From positions 203,573 to 267,572 of the forward strand of contig CADFMD010000001.1 in the NCBI GenBank assembly GCA_902835305.1: 64,000 nt of DNA, in the 5' to 3' direction. Source of the stretch: Coriobacteriaceae bacterium. GTDB lineage: Bacteria > Actinomycetota > Coriobacteriia > Coriobacteriales > Coriobacteriaceae. The notes under the pieces were generated by a model that saw only the letters and a program-made list of their open reading frames with translations, was not told the origin of the DNA and ran no database searches. Both the position numbers and the translations under genes were made by a program. Positions 41,441 to 51,003 of the stretch are shown here, one piece after another. Position 1 is the stretch's first letter. Every line of letters begins with the position of its first letter.

Positions 41441-44271
41441 TGGCTGCCAAATTTATCGATCTTTCCTTTACGCTCAACGGCCGCAAGGTCAAGGTTCAGA
41501 TTGCCCCCGATACCATGCTCTTTTCGCTTTTGCGTGAGCAGGGTTGCGCGTCGGTGCGCTGCGCCTGCGAGACCACCAACTGCGGCCTGTGCACGGTGTG
41601 GCTCGACGGCTACCCGGTGCTGAGCTGCTCGGTTCCCGCCGCGCGCGTCGAGGGCCATACCATCACCACGCTCGAGGGTCTCAAGGCTGAGTCCGAGGCG
41701 CTTGCCCGCGCGATGGCTGCCGAAGGCGCCGAGCAGTGCGGTTTTTGCGCCCCCGGCCTTATCATGAACGTGCTGGCGCTTGCCCGCGCCGCCAAGGAGG
41801 ACCCGAGCCTCGTCGCCACGCGCGAGGAGCTGTCGCGCCAGCTCGCCGGCAACCTCTGCCGTTGCAGCGGCTACGAGAGCCAGCTGCGCGCCATCGTGCG
41901 CTTCCTCAACGAGTCCGGCGTGCAGGTGGGCTTTGAGATGCCAGAGCTGCCCGTCAACGACACCAGCTGCGACGGTGTCTCGTACAAGCAGATCACCCAT
42001 AAGCAGCCCAAGAAGGACTCGAAGGCGCTGCTCGAGGGCCGTCCCGTCTACACGGGCGATATGGTGCCCGCCGGCGCCCTGATCGTCAAACTCAAGCGCA
42101 GCCCCTATGCCCGCGCCAAGATCCGCTCCATCGATACGTCGCGCGCCCTGAAGGTGCCCGGCGTCGTGGGCGTTTACACTTACGAGGACGTGCCCAAGCG
42201 CCGCTTTACCATCGCCGGTCAGAGCTATCCGCAGCCGAGTCCCTACGACCGTCTGATCCTCGAGAACCTCGTGCGCTACCAAAACGAGGAGGTGGCGATC
42301 GTTGCCGCCGAAACCGAGGAGGCCGCCGACAAGGCACTCAAGCTCATCAAGGTCGACTACGAGGTGCTCGAGCCGCTGCTCGACTTTACCAAGGCACTCG
42401 ATAACGACATCGTGGTCCACCCCGAGGGCGACGTGACCTTTATGTTCCCGCAGGGCGGCGATGTCCCGCGCAACCTGGTGTGCAGCGGTACCAGCGATTT
42501 TGGCGACCTTGACGAGGCCTTCGCCCAGAGCGACATCGTCTTTGAGCGCACCTACACCAGCCAGGCCACGCAGACCGCGCCCATGGAGACCTTCCGTGCC
42601 TTCGCGACGACTGACGCATTCGGACGCATCTCGGTGACCACCTCTACGCAGGTGCCCTTCCACGTGCGCCGCATGGTCGCGCAGTCGCTCGACATTCCGC
42701 AGTCGCAGGTGCAGGTCATTAAGCCGCGCATCGGCGGTGGCTTTGGCTCCAAGCAGACGGGCTGCTGCGAGATCTTCGTGGCGTTTGTGACGCAGCAGAC
42801 CGGCCGTCCGAGCTACTGCTGCTACACCCGCGAGGAGACCATCACCGCGGGCAACTCGCGCCACCAGATGCAGATGACCGTTAAGCTGGGCGCCATGAAC
42901 GACGGCACCATCACGGCCATCGACCTGCATACGCTGTCCAACGCCGGCGCGTACGGCGAGCACGCTACCACGACGATCGGCCTGTCGGGCCACAAGAGCC
43001 TGCCGATTTACAACCATGTGAAGGCGAGCCGCTTTAGCTGGGACGCCGTCTACACCAACACCAACCGCGGCGGCGCGTATCGCGGCTACGGTGCCACCCA
43101 GGGCCAGTTTGCCGTGGAGAGCGCCGTCAACGAGCTCGCCGACATGCTGCACATGGATCCCGCCGACCTGCGCCTTAAGAACATTGTGCGCGAGGGCGAG
43201 GTCATGCCGCAGTACTACAACGAGAAGCTCAACGCCTGCGCACTCGACCGCTGCCTGCTGCGCGCGATGGACATGATCGGCTGGCGCGACAAGCCGCTGG
43301 CCGTGGACCTGGGCGACCGCGTGCGCGCTCTGGGCTGCGCGCTCACCATGCAGGGCTCGGGTATCTCCAACGTGGACATCGCCGGCATCGACATGCGCCT
43401 GGAAGAGGACGGCTTCATTACCATCGGCACCGGCGCCACCGATAACGGCATGGGCGTCGACACGATCCTGGCGCAGATTGCCGCCGAGGAGCTGGGCGTG
43501 GAGAGCTCGCTCATTGTGGTGCGCGGCGTGGACACCGACGTGTCGCCGTTTGACGCCGGCTCGTACGCGAGCTCGGGTACGTACGTGACGGGCTTGGCCG
43601 CCAAGAACGCCGCGACCGAGCTGCGTGAGAAGATTTGCGCCAAGGCCGCCCAGATGTGGGACGTGGACGCCGCCGACGTGGTCTTCGACGGCCAGTACGT
43701 GCGTCTGTCCGATGAGCGTGCCGCGCGCGAGCAGAACCGCTACCTCACGCTGCGCGACTTTGCCAACCTGTGCGTCAAGAACATCGCGGGCGGCGACGCG
43801 CTCACCTCGCACGCCTCTGCCTGCCTGCCCGTTTCGCCTCCGCCGTTTATGGCCGGCATTGCCGAGGTCGAGGTCGACAAGGCCACCGGCAAGGTGACTG
43901 TGGTGGACTATGCGGCGGCCGTTGACTGCGGCACCGTGATCAACGAGGCGCTCGCGCGCGTCCAGGCCGAGGGCGGCATTGCCCAGGGTATCGGCCATGC
44001 GCTCTACGAGATTGTTGAGCACGACGACCGCGGCCGCCTGCGCACCGGCAACTTTATGAGCTACAAGTTGCCCACGCGCCTGGATATCGGCAGCATTCGC
44101 GTGGCCTTTGAGCCGAGCTACGAGCCGACGGGTCCGTTTGGCGCCAAGTCGATCGGCGAGGTCGTCATCAACACGCCGCTCGCCGCCGTTGCCTCGGCCG
44201 TGGCGCACGCCACCGGCCATCAGGTTCGCTCGCTGCCCATCACGCCCGAGAAGGCCCTGCTGGGGGAGTAG
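41440..44271 (+). CDS. Molybdenum hydroxylase with fused [2Fe-2S] and Mo domains (XdhD-like)
   Basis: The 943-residue protein joins a ferredoxin-type [2Fe-2S] domain (Cys43, 48, 51, 63) and a helical second [2Fe-2S] domain (Cys100, 103, 140, 142) to the large molybdopterin domain. The latter contains GGGFGSKQ (about residue 432), AYRGYGATQGQF and GAKSIGE with the catalytic Glu907. Fused Fe-S/Mo architecture with a separate FAD subunit matches E. coli XdhD/YgfM, a group tied to selD and a labile selenium ligand on molybdenum. Substrate could be a purine or another N-heterocycle. With moeA, mogA, modABC and selD in the window, the cofactor supply is present. Confidence 0.87.
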   Translation: MAAKFIDLSFTLNGRKVKVQIAPDTMLFSLLREQGCASVRCACETTNCGLCTVWLDGYPVLSCSVPAARVEGHTITTLEGLKAESEALARAMAAEGAEQCGFCAPGLIMNVLALARAAKEDPSLVATREELSRQLAGNLCRCSGYESQLRAIVRFLNESGVQVGFEMPELPVNDTSCDGVSYKQITHKQPKKDSKALLEGRPVYTGDMVPAGALIVKLKRSPYARAKIRSIDTSRALKVPGVVGVYTYEDVPKRRFTIAGQSYPQPSPYDRLILENLVRYQNEEVAIVAAETEEAADKALKLIKVDYEVLEPLLDFTKALDNDIVVHPEGDVTFMFPQGGDVPRNLVCSGTSDFGDLDEAFAQSDIVFERTYTSQATQTAPMETFRAFATTDAFGRISVTTSTQVPFHVRRMVAQSLDIPQSQVQVIKPRIGGGFGSKQTGCCEIFVAFVTQQTGRPSYCCYTREETITAGNSRHQMQMTVKLGAMNDGTITAIDLHTLSNAGAYGEHATTTIGLSGHKSLPIYNHVKASRFSWDAVYTNTNRGGAYRGYGATQGQFAVESAVNELADMLHMDPADLRLKNIVREGEVMPQYYNEKLNACALDRCLLRAMDMIGWRDKPLAVDLGDRVRALGCALTMQGSGISNVDIAGIDMRLEEDGFITIGTGATDNGMGVDTILAQIAAEELGVESSLIVVRGVDTDVSPFDAGSYASSGTYVTGLAAKNAATELREKICAKAAQMWDVDAADVVFDGQYVRLSDERAAREQNRYLTLRDFANLCVKNIAGGDALTSHASACLPVSPPPFMAGIAEVEVDKATGKVTVVDYAAAVDCGTVINEALARVQAEGGIAQGIGHALYEIVEHDDRGRLRTGNFMSYKLPTRLDIGSIRVAFEPSYEPTGPFGAKSIGEVVINTPLAAVASAVAHATGHQVRSLPITPEKALLGE

Positions 44272-44300
44272 CGGGTCAGCGAACAAGTCGTAATGGGCGG

Positions 44301-44325
44301 GGCGGGGCAACTCGACCCGCCTTTT
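44301..44325 (+). terminator. Terminator of the hydroxylase genes
   Basis: GGCGGG (44301-44306) pairs with CCCGCC (44316-44321), then TTTT. Confidence 0.65.
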
Positions 44326-44411
44326 GCACTCGTGGTGAGGTCGTGAGCTTGTAAAAGGTGTGCGTGCGCTTGCCGTTCGTATCTGCTATCATTCCTAGTC
44401 TGTGCGCTCAT

Positions 44412-44495
44412 GCGGGCGTGGCGGAATTGGTAGACGCGCCAGATTTAGGTTCTGGTGGGATTCCCGTGAAGGTTCGAGTCCTTTCGCCCGCACCA
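44412..44495 (+). tRNA. tRNA-Leu (anticodon TAG)
   Basis: The acceptor GCGGGCG (44412-44418) pairs with CGCCCGC; anticodon stem CCAGA/TCTGG encloses TTTAGGT with TAG; a class II variable arm (TGGGATTCCCGT) is present; T loop GGTTCGAGTCC; A and CCA encoded. The length is 84 nt. Confidence 0.96.
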
Positions 44496-44586
44496 TCGCA
44501 CCTGCGTCGGCTTTCGCCGTCGCGACACTTTGTTGCATAAAGGTACCAGCACCTCAGATAAGCTGGGCAGTATGAGGAGGAACGTG

Positions 44587-45885
44587 TTGAACATCACCGC
44601 TTCTGACGTCAAGGACGCCAAGCTCACCGCTACGGTCACCATCCCGGCCGCCGACGTCGACGCCGCGATCAAGAAGGCCTACAAGGACACCGCCAAGAAG
44701 TACCGCTTCCCGGGCTTCCGTGCCGGTAAGGCTCCCCGTCCGGTCATCGACTCTGCTCTTGGCGCCGAGGCTACCCTCGCTCAGGCCACCAACGACCTGA
44801 TCGCCGCCAACGAGCCCGCCGTCCTCAACGAGCTGGACATCGTCCCCACCAAGAACGGTGACTACAAGGAGCTCGACCTCGCCAAGGATCACGAGGACTA
44901 CACCTACACCGTCGAGTTCTCCCTGCGTCCCGCCGCTGAGCTCTCCTCTTTCGACGCCGTCGAGATCGAGATGCCCCCTGCGGAGGTCACCGAGTCCGAG
45001 ATCAACAACCAGGTCGAGATGCTCCTCAACTACCGCGCCACCTTCGAGGACGTCGAGGGCCGCGCCGTCGAGGCCGAGGACTACGTCACCGTCGACCTCA
45101 AGGCCGTCGAGAACGCCGACAGCTTTGCCGCCGAGGGCCGCATGCTCATCACCGGTAGCGACAGCAATCCCAAGGAGTTCAACGAGGCCCTGATCGGCGC
45201 TAACGTTGACGACGTCAAGACCGTTACCTGGACCGACGAGGTCGAGGAGGGCGAGGAGGCCGAGACCCACACCGTCGAGGTCACCGTCAAGGGCATTAAG
45301 GTCCGCAACACCCCCGAGCTCACCGACGAGCTCGTCAAGTCCGACTTTGGCTTCGACAGCATCGACGCTATGCGCGACGCAATCAAGATCGAGATCGAGC
45401 AGGACAAGGCTTCCCGCCTCCCGGCCGAGAAGGAGAACCGTTGCGTCTCCGCTCTCGCCGAGCGCCTGCAGCTCGACGAGATGGATGCCGACTACGAGCA
45501 GTCCGTCTTTGAGGAGCTTGGCCAGAACTTCCTGTCTAACCTCGCTGCCCGCGGCATGACCCTGGACACCTGGCTGCCCGCTTCCGGTCTGACCATGGAG
45601 CAGTTCATCGGCGACCTGCACAAGCAGGCCAACGACGTTGCCCGTGAGTCCCTGGCTCTGGACGCCCTCGCCCGCGAGCTCAAGATCGAGGTCACCGAGG
45701 ACGACATCAACGCCGAGTTCGAGAAGGCCGGCGTCAAGGACGTCGAGGCTTCCAAGGCCGAGTTCATCGCCGATGGCCGCATGCCCGCCGTCCGCGAGTC
45801 CATCCGTCGCTCCAAGGCCGTCGACCACCTGGTCGAGAACGCCAAGGTGACCGAGGTCGACGAGACCGCCAAGGACGCCGAGTAA
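44587..45885 (+). CDS. tig: Trigger factor
   Basis: Trigger factor is the ribosome-bound chaperone and peptidyl-prolyl isomerase. The 432-residue protein has the ribosome-docking signature FPGFRAGKAPRPVI (about residues 44-57), the PPIase domain beginning at AEDYVTVDLK, and the C-terminal helical arms. The N-terminus NITASDVKDAKL fits TTG 44587, which is 6 bases after AGGAGG; GTG 44584 and ATG 44572 are in frame but too close to or inside that site. It is followed by clpP and clpX, the common tig-clpPX order. Confidence 0.93.
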   Translation: MNITASDVKDAKLTATVTIPAADVDAAIKKAYKDTAKKYRFPGFRAGKAPRPVIDSALGAEATLAQATNDLIAANEPAVLNELDIVPTKNGDYKELDLAKDHEDYTYTVEFSLRPAAELSSFDAVEIEMPPAEVTESEINNQVEMLLNYRATFEDVEGRAVEAEDYVTVDLKAVENADSFAAEGRMLITGSDSNPKEFNEALIGANVDDVKTVTWTDEVEEGEEAETHTVEVTVKGIKVRNTPELTDELVKSDFGFDSIDAMRDAIKIEIEQDKASRLPAEKENRCVSALAERLQLDEMDADYEQSVFEELGQNFLSNLAARGMTLDTWLPASGLTMEQFIGDLHKQANDVARESLALDALARELKIEVTEDDINAEFEKAGVKDVEASKAEFIADGRMPAVRESIRRSKAVDHLVENAKVTEVDETAKDAE

Positions 45886-45961
45886 TTCTCGCCACCTTGC
45901 CCGCGAGCGCTTGCGTGCGCCCGTGATGGGGTAAAGTTATAAGCCGGTTATCCGGTTGCTT

Positions 45962-46006
45962 CGTACGGTGCCAGCCAATGCATAGCATGCGGGCACCGTA
46001 CGTTTA
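45962..46006 (+). terminator. Hairpin between tig and clpP
   Basis: CGTACGGTGCC (45962-45972) pairs perfectly with GGCACCGTACG (45992-46002), then TTTAT. Confidence 0.65.
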
Positions 46007-46047
46007 TCTAGAACCATTATTGGTCCGTAAGAGAAATGGAGATGCGT

Positions 46048-46668
46048 ATGATCGCTAAGTTCGATTCCGCCCTCGTGCCATACGTTATCGAGCAGACGCC
46101 GCGCGGCGAGCGCAGCTACGATATCTATTCGCGCCTGCTCAACGACCGCATCATCTTTTTGGGCGAGGAGATCAACTCCGTCAGCGCCAACCTGGTCGTT
46201 GCCCAGCTGCTGCATCTTGAGAGCCAGGATGCCGAGAAGGATATCTCGCTCTACATCAATTCGCCCGGCGGCGAGGTCTACTCCGGCCTGGCGATTCTGG
46301 ACACCATGAACTTCATTAAGCCGCAGGTCTCCACCATCTGCGTCGGTATGGCCGCGTCCATGGCCGCCGTGCTGCTTTCGGCCGGCGCCAAGGGCAAGCG
46401 CTTCTGCCTGCCGCACTCCAAGGTGATGATTCACCAGCCCAGCGGTGGTGCCCAGGGTCAGCAGACCGAGATCGAGATCGTGGCTGAGGAGATCAAGAAG
46501 ACTCGCCGCGAGCTCAACCAGATCCTGTCCGACGCCTCGGGCCAGCCGATCGAGAAGGTCCAGGCCGATACCGAGCGCGACAACTACCTGACCGCTGCCG
46601 AGGCCCTCGACTACGGCTTGATCGACCGTATCGTCACCTCGCGCGACCTCGCCGCGAAGGACGCCTAG
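46048..46668 (+). CDS. clpP: ATP-dependent Clp protease proteolytic subunit
   Basis: ClpP is the serine peptidase chamber that degrades proteins fed by ClpX or ClpC. The 206-residue protein has nucleophile Ser104 in GMAASMAA and His129 in MIHQP. The start at 46048 (MIAKFDSALVPYVIE) follows GGAGA by 5-6 bases; ATGs at 46036 and 46042 are in frame alternatives. clpX begins 2 bases after the stop. Confidence 0.95.
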   Translation: MIAKFDSALVPYVIEQTPRGERSYDIYSRLLNDRIIFLGEEINSVSANLVVAQLLHLESQDAEKDISLYINSPGGEVYSGLAILDTMNFIKPQVSTICVGMAASMAAVLLSAGAKGKRFCLPHSKVMIHQPSGGAQGQQTEIEIVAEEIKKTRRELNQILSDASGQPIEKVQADTERDNYLTAAEALDYGLIDRIVTSRDLAAKDA

Positions 46669-46669
46669 G

Positions 46670-48076
46670 ATGGCAGGTAACATGCAGGACAACTTTGACG
46701 AGAACGGCAACCCCATCCGCTGCTCCTTCTGCGGAAAAGAACAGGGCCAGGTCCGTCGCCTCGTAAAGGGTCCGACCAATATCTTTATCTGTGACGAGTG
46801 CGTCGCCGCCTGCTCCGAGATCTTGGAGGAGTCGCTGGCTTCGGACTTTATGGACGCTGCCCGCAACGGCAAGCTGCCGGGCTTCCTCAACGACCACGGT
46901 CAGGCTGCATCCCAGCCCGCCGTTGACCCCGAGGCCGAGGGCTTTGAGCTCGAGGACGACCGTCAGGTCATCACGCACGTGCCTACGCCGCACGAGATCT
47001 ATGACGAGCTTTCGGCCTATGTTATGGGCCAGGAGGACGCCAAACGCGCCATGTCGGTTGCCGTGTACAACCACTATCGCCGCGTGATCGAGGGCGGCGC
47101 CGCGGTGTCTGCCTTTGACGACGGTTTGGACTCGCAGCTCGATGATGATATGAACGAGGTGGAGCTCGCCAAGTCCAACATTTTGCTGCTCGGTCCCACC
47201 GGTACCGGTAAGACCCTGCTCGCCCAGACGCTCGCGCGCATCCTAGAGGTGCCGTTTGCCATCGCCGACGCCACCGCGCTTACCGAGGCCGGTTATGTGG
47301 GCGAGGACGTGGAGAACATCCTGCTCAAGCTCATCAATGCTGCCGATGGCGACATTGAGCGCGCTCAGGTGGGCATTATCTACGTGGACGAGATTGACAA
47401 GATCGCCCGCAAGGCCGAGAACCTCTCCATCACCCGCGATGTCTCGGGCGAGGGTGTTCAGCAAGCGCTGCTTAAGATTCTTGAGGGCACGGTGGCCAGC
47501 GTTCCGCCCACCGGCGGCCGCAAGCATCCCCAGCAGGAGCTGCTGCAGATCGACACGACCAACATCCTGTTCATCTGCGGTGGTGCCTTCGTGGGTCTGG
47601 ACAAGATCATCGCCGATCGCGTGGGAAACAAGGGCGTGGGCTTTAACTCCGAGATCGCCGGCCCCACCTCGGTCGACGAGAACGACCTGCTGCGTCAGGT
47701 GCTCCCGCAGGACCTCAACGCCTTTGGCATGATCCCCGAGTTTGTGGGACGTACGCCCGTCGTCACCCAGACGCAGGCGCTCGACGAGGACGACCTGGTG
47801 TCGATTCTGACCGAGCCCAAGAACGCCGTGGTGCGCCAGTATCGTAAGATGTTCCAGCTCGAGGACGTTGAGCTTGAGTTTGAGGATGCGGCCCTGCATG
47901 AGATCGCCCGCATGGCGCTCGCCCGCAAGACCGGCGCCCGCGGCCTGCGTTCTATCTGCGAGGACGTGCTGCAGCAGACAATGTTCGATCTGCCCAGTGA
48001 GGAGGGCGTTTCCAAGGTCGTTGTGACCGAAGCCTCCGTAAAGGGCGAAGAACAGCCCCAACGCATCTACGGCTAA
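46670..48076 (+). CDS. clpX: ATP-dependent Clp protease ATP-binding subunit
   Basis: ClpX unfolds substrates for ClpP. The 468-residue protein has the N-terminal zinc-binding domain (Cys18, 21, 41, 44), Walker A GPTGTGKT (about residue 175), Walker B IIYVDEIDK, and the ClpP-docking loop with VGF in place of the usual IGF. It is about 45 residues longer than E. coli ClpX because of acidic linkers after the zinc domain and before Walker A. AAGGA precedes ATG 46670. Confidence 0.95.
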   Translation: MAGNMQDNFDENGNPIRCSFCGKEQGQVRRLVKGPTNIFICDECVAACSEILEESLASDFMDAARNGKLPGFLNDHGQAASQPAVDPEAEGFELEDDRQVITHVPTPHEIYDELSAYVMGQEDAKRAMSVAVYNHYRRVIEGGAAVSAFDDGLDSQLDDDMNEVELAKSNILLLGPTGTGKTLLAQTLARILEVPFAIADATALTEAGYVGEDVENILLKLINAADGDIERAQVGIIYVDEIDKIARKAENLSITRDVSGEGVQQALLKILEGTVASVPPTGGRKHPQQELLQIDTTNILFICGGAFVGLDKIIADRVGNKGVGFNSEIAGPTSVDENDLLRQVLPQDLNAFGMIPEFVGRTPVVTQTQALDEDDLVSILTEPKNAVVRQYRKMFQLEDVELEFEDAALHEIARMALARKTGARGLRSICEDVLQQTMFDLPSEEGVSKVVVTEASVKGEEQPQRIYG

Positions 48077-48100
48077 ACCAGCCAAAAACGTGCTTGTAAA

Positions 48101-48134
48101 TAGCCTCCGACCACCCGCGGTCGGAGGCTATTTT
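48101..48134 (+). terminator. Terminator of clpPX
   Basis: TAGCCTCCGACC (48101-48112) pairs perfectly with GGTCGGAGGCTA (48119-48130), then TTTT. Confidence 0.9.
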
Positions 48135-48227
48135 ATATATACGCAATAACCCCAACTACCTGTGTTATTCTGTGTGTTTGTTTAAGCCTCAGCGAAGTCA
48201 TATCAGACTGAAGTAATCGATACCTAA

Positions 48228-48267
48228 GGGGAGGAATGCAGACCCTGGCGGGCCTACATTTCTCCCC
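48228..48267 (+). promoter_or_regulatory. Leader hairpin upstream of valS
   Basis: GGGGAGGAATG (48228-48238) pairs with CATTTCTCCCC (48257-48267), 11 pairs with one G-U, around an 18-base loop. A CCCTG/CAGGG pairing (48243-48279) would compete and cover the valS ribosome binding site GGGAG. No T-box consensus sequence was found. Confidence 0.45.
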
Positions 48268-48287
48268 GGCGGGACAGGGAGAGATAT

Positions 48288-50984
48288 ATGGAAGAAATGC
48301 CCAAGAACTACGATCCGTCGACCAACGAGCCGGCGATTCTGCAGAAGTGGCTCGACGGCGGCTACTACAAGCGCCGCGAGGGCGTGGGCGACTGCACCGT
48401 CACCATTCCGCCTCCCAACGTGACCGGCAAGCTCCATATGGGTCACGCCACCGACGATTCCATCCAGGACGCCATCATCCGTATGGCCCGCATGCGCGGC
48501 AAGTCCACGCGCTGGGTGCTCGGCACCGATCACGCCGGTATCGCCACGCAGACCAAGGTCGACAAGAAGCTCAAGAGTGAGGGCATCAGTCGCCTGGAGA
48601 TCGGCCGCGACAAGTTTGTCGATGCTTGCTGGGATTGGACCCACGAGTACGGCGGCATCATCGTCGAGCAGATCAAGCGCATGGGCTGCTCCGTCGACTT
48701 CGACAACGAGCGCTTCACCATGGACGAGGATTACGCCCAGGCCGTGCGTAAGGTCTTCTGCGACTGGTACCACGACGGCCTGATCTACCGTGGCAAGCGC
48801 ATCGTCAACTGGTGCCCCAACTGCACCACCGCCATCTCGGACGATGAGGCCGAGTATAAGGACGAGAAGGGCCACCTGTGGCACCTGCGCTACCCGCTGA
48901 CCGAGCCGGTCAACGGCCAGGACTACATCGTCGTCGCCACCACGCGCCCCGAGACCATGCTCGGCGACACGGGCGTTGCCGTCTCCCCGAAGGACCCCGA
49001 GAAGGCCGCCTTCGTGGGCAAGACCGTCATGCTGCCGATCGTCAACCGTGAGATCCCCATCTTTGAGGATTGGCGTGTCGACGCCAACTTTGGCTCCGGC
49101 TTCGTCAAGGTCACCCCTGCTCACGACCCCAACGACTACGCCATGGGTCAGGCCCACGACCTGCCGCAGATCAACATCTTCGACGAGCACGCGGTGGTCG
49201 TCGAGGGCTACGGCGAGTTTACCGGCATGAACCGCGATGAGTGCCGCGAGGCCGTCATTAAGTGGTTCGACGAGCACGGCCTGCTCGACCACGTCGAAGA
49301 GCTCGACCACTCCGTCATGCACTGCTACCGTTGCGACTCCGCCCTGGAGCCGTGGCTGTCCGAGCAGTGGTTTGTGGCCGTCGACAAGCTCAAAGGGCCG
49401 GCGCTCGACGCCGTCAACTCCGGCAAGGTCACCTTCCACCCCGCGCGCTGGACGCAGACCTACACCACCTGGATGGAGAACCTTAAGGACTGGTGCATCA
49501 GCCGCCAGCTTTGGTGGGGTCATCGCATCCCCGTGTTCTACTGCGAGGACTGCGGCTGGGAGGACGCCCTGACCGAGGACACCGACGTGTGCCCCAAGTG
49601 CGGCGGTCATCACGTGCATCAGGACGAGAACGTGCTGGATACCTGGTTCAGCTCGCAGCTGTGGACCTTCGCCACGCAGGGCTGGCCGCAAAAGCCGGAG
49701 CTGCTCGAGGGTCATCATCCCACGACGGCGCTCGTCACCGCGCGCGACATCATCGCGCTGTGGGTCGCCCGCATGGTCATGAGCTCGCTGTACTTCCTGG
49801 ACGAGGTGCCGTTTAAGGACGTCGTCATCTACCCGACGATCCTGGCCAAGGACGGCAGCCGTATGTCCAAGTCCAAGGGCAACGGCGTTGACCCCATGGA
49901 CCTCATTGGCATGTACGGTGCCGACGCCATGCGTTATAACCTGCTCACGCTGTGCACCAACAACCAGGACGTCAAGTTCGACGCGAACATCGACAAGAAG
50001 ACCAAGAAGCTCATCGACAGCCCGCGTACCGACCAGGCCAAGTCGTTTGTAACCAAGATCTGGAACGCCAGCCGCTTCCTGCTTATGAATATGGAGGGCT
50101 ACGCACCCGGCGAGCCCGTCGTGGAGACGCCGGCCGACGCCTGGATGTTCAGCCGCCTGGCCAAGGCCGTCAAGATGGTCACCGAGGGTATCGAGAACTA
50201 CACCTTTGGCGACATGGCCCGCGGCGTGCAGCAGTTCTTCTGGAACGAGGTCTGCGACTGGTACGTCGAGGTCACCAAGGCCCGTCTGAAGGGCGAGGGC
50301 CGTCTGCAGGCGCAGCGCAACCTGATCTTTGTGCTCGACACCTCCATTCGCCTGATGCACCCGCTCATGCCGTTCGTTACCGAGGAGATCTGGGACAACA
50401 TGCCGGCGAGCGTGCTCGACCTGGATGCCGAGGGCAACGTTAACCGCGCCGAGGCGCTCATGATCGCCAAGTGGCCCGAGCCCGCCGACTACGCCAAGTA
50501 CGTCGACGAGGATGCCGAGCGCGCGTTTGAGCTGTGCCGCACCGTCGTGTCTGCCGCCCGCGCCACGCGTTCGCGTTATCGTTTGAGCCCCAAGGCCGAG
50601 CTCGACGTGGTCGTGCGCGCCGGCGCCGAGGACATCGAGAAGCTCGAGAGCTTGCGCTCGACCATCGAGCCGCTGGCTAACACCGCCTCGCTGGTCATGG
50701 GTACCGATGTTGAGAAGCCGGCGGCGAGCATCGCCGTGATCGATAGCGGCGTCGAGGTCTTTGTGGTGCTCGAGGGTAAGGTCGATCTTTCGGCCGAGAA
50801 GGCACGCCTTGAGAAGGAGATCGCCGCGGCGCAGAAGGAGCTCGCCGGCTGCGAGAAGACGCTGGCCAACGAGGGCTTTGTGGCCAAGGCCGCGCCTGCG
50901 GTGGTCCAGAAGAAGAGGGACCGTGCAGCTGAGCTCAAGGAGATCCTGGCGGCGCTGACTGGTCAGGTTGCAGACTTCTCGTAG
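48288..50984 (+). CDS. valS: Valyl-tRNA synthetase
   Basis: ValRS charges tRNA-Val. The 898-residue class I enzyme has PPPNVTGKLHMGH (HIGH motif, His50-His53), RMSKSKGNGVDP (KMSKS, about residue 525), an editing domain between them, zinc-ribbon cysteines CEDCGWED and CPKCGGH, and the C-terminal coiled coil (LEKEIAAAQKELAGCEKTL) that contacts the tRNA elbow. ATG 48288 follows GGGAG by 6 bases. Confidence 0.96.
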   Translation: MEEMPKNYDPSTNEPAILQKWLDGGYYKRREGVGDCTVTIPPPNVTGKLHMGHATDDSIQDAIIRMARMRGKSTRWVLGTDHAGIATQTKVDKKLKSEGISRLEIGRDKFVDACWDWTHEYGGIIVEQIKRMGCSVDFDNERFTMDEDYAQAVRKVFCDWYHDGLIYRGKRIVNWCPNCTTAISDDEAEYKDEKGHLWHLRYPLTEPVNGQDYIVVATTRPETMLGDTGVAVSPKDPEKAAFVGKTVMLPIVNREIPIFEDWRVDANFGSGFVKVTPAHDPNDYAMGQAHDLPQINIFDEHAVVVEGYGEFTGMNRDECREAVIKWFDEHGLLDHVEELDHSVMHCYRCDSALEPWLSEQWFVAVDKLKGPALDAVNSGKVTFHPARWTQTYTTWMENLKDWCISRQLWWGHRIPVFYCEDCGWEDALTEDTDVCPKCGGHHVHQDENVLDTWFSSQLWTFATQGWPQKPELLEGHHPTTALVTARDIIALWVARMVMSSLYFLDEVPFKDVVIYPTILAKDGSRMSKSKGNGVDPMDLIGMYGADAMRYNLLTLCTNNQDVKFDANIDKKTKKLIDSPRTDQAKSFVTKIWNASRFLLMNMEGYAPGEPVVETPADAWMFSRLAKAVKMVTEGIENYTFGDMARGVQQFFWNEVCDWYVEVTKARLKGEGRLQAQRNLIFVLDTSIRLMHPLMPFVTEEIWDNMPASVLDLDAEGNVNRAEALMIAKWPEPADYAKYVDEDAERAFELCRTVVSAARATRSRYRLSPKAELDVVVRAGAEDIEKLESLRSTIEPLANTASLVMGTDVEKPAASIAVIDSGVEVFVVLEGKVDLSAEKARLEKEIAAAQKELAGCEKTLANEGFVAKAAPAVVQKKRDRAAELKEILAALTGQVADFS

Positions 50985-51003
50985 GTCTTACTGAGGGGCG
51001 CGT

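Noticed and set aside
41437..44310. 957-codon antisense frame opposite the molybdenum hydroxylase gene
   Set aside because: Composition artefact of a high-GC gene; the sense strand carries a complete set of iron-sulfur and molybdopterin motifs, while the antisense product is low-complexity.
48141..48287. T-box leader of valS
   Set aside because: The conserved T-box antiterminator sequence that pairs with the tRNA NCCA end is absent; TGGC in the loop does not match tRNA-Val.
48236..48580. 114-codon frame overlapping the valS start in another frame
   Set aside because: The purine-rich AAGGGGAGG lies almost directly against this ATG, leaving too little spacing, and the product is Arg/His-rich shadow sequence; the purine run is better explained as an arm of the leader hairpin.
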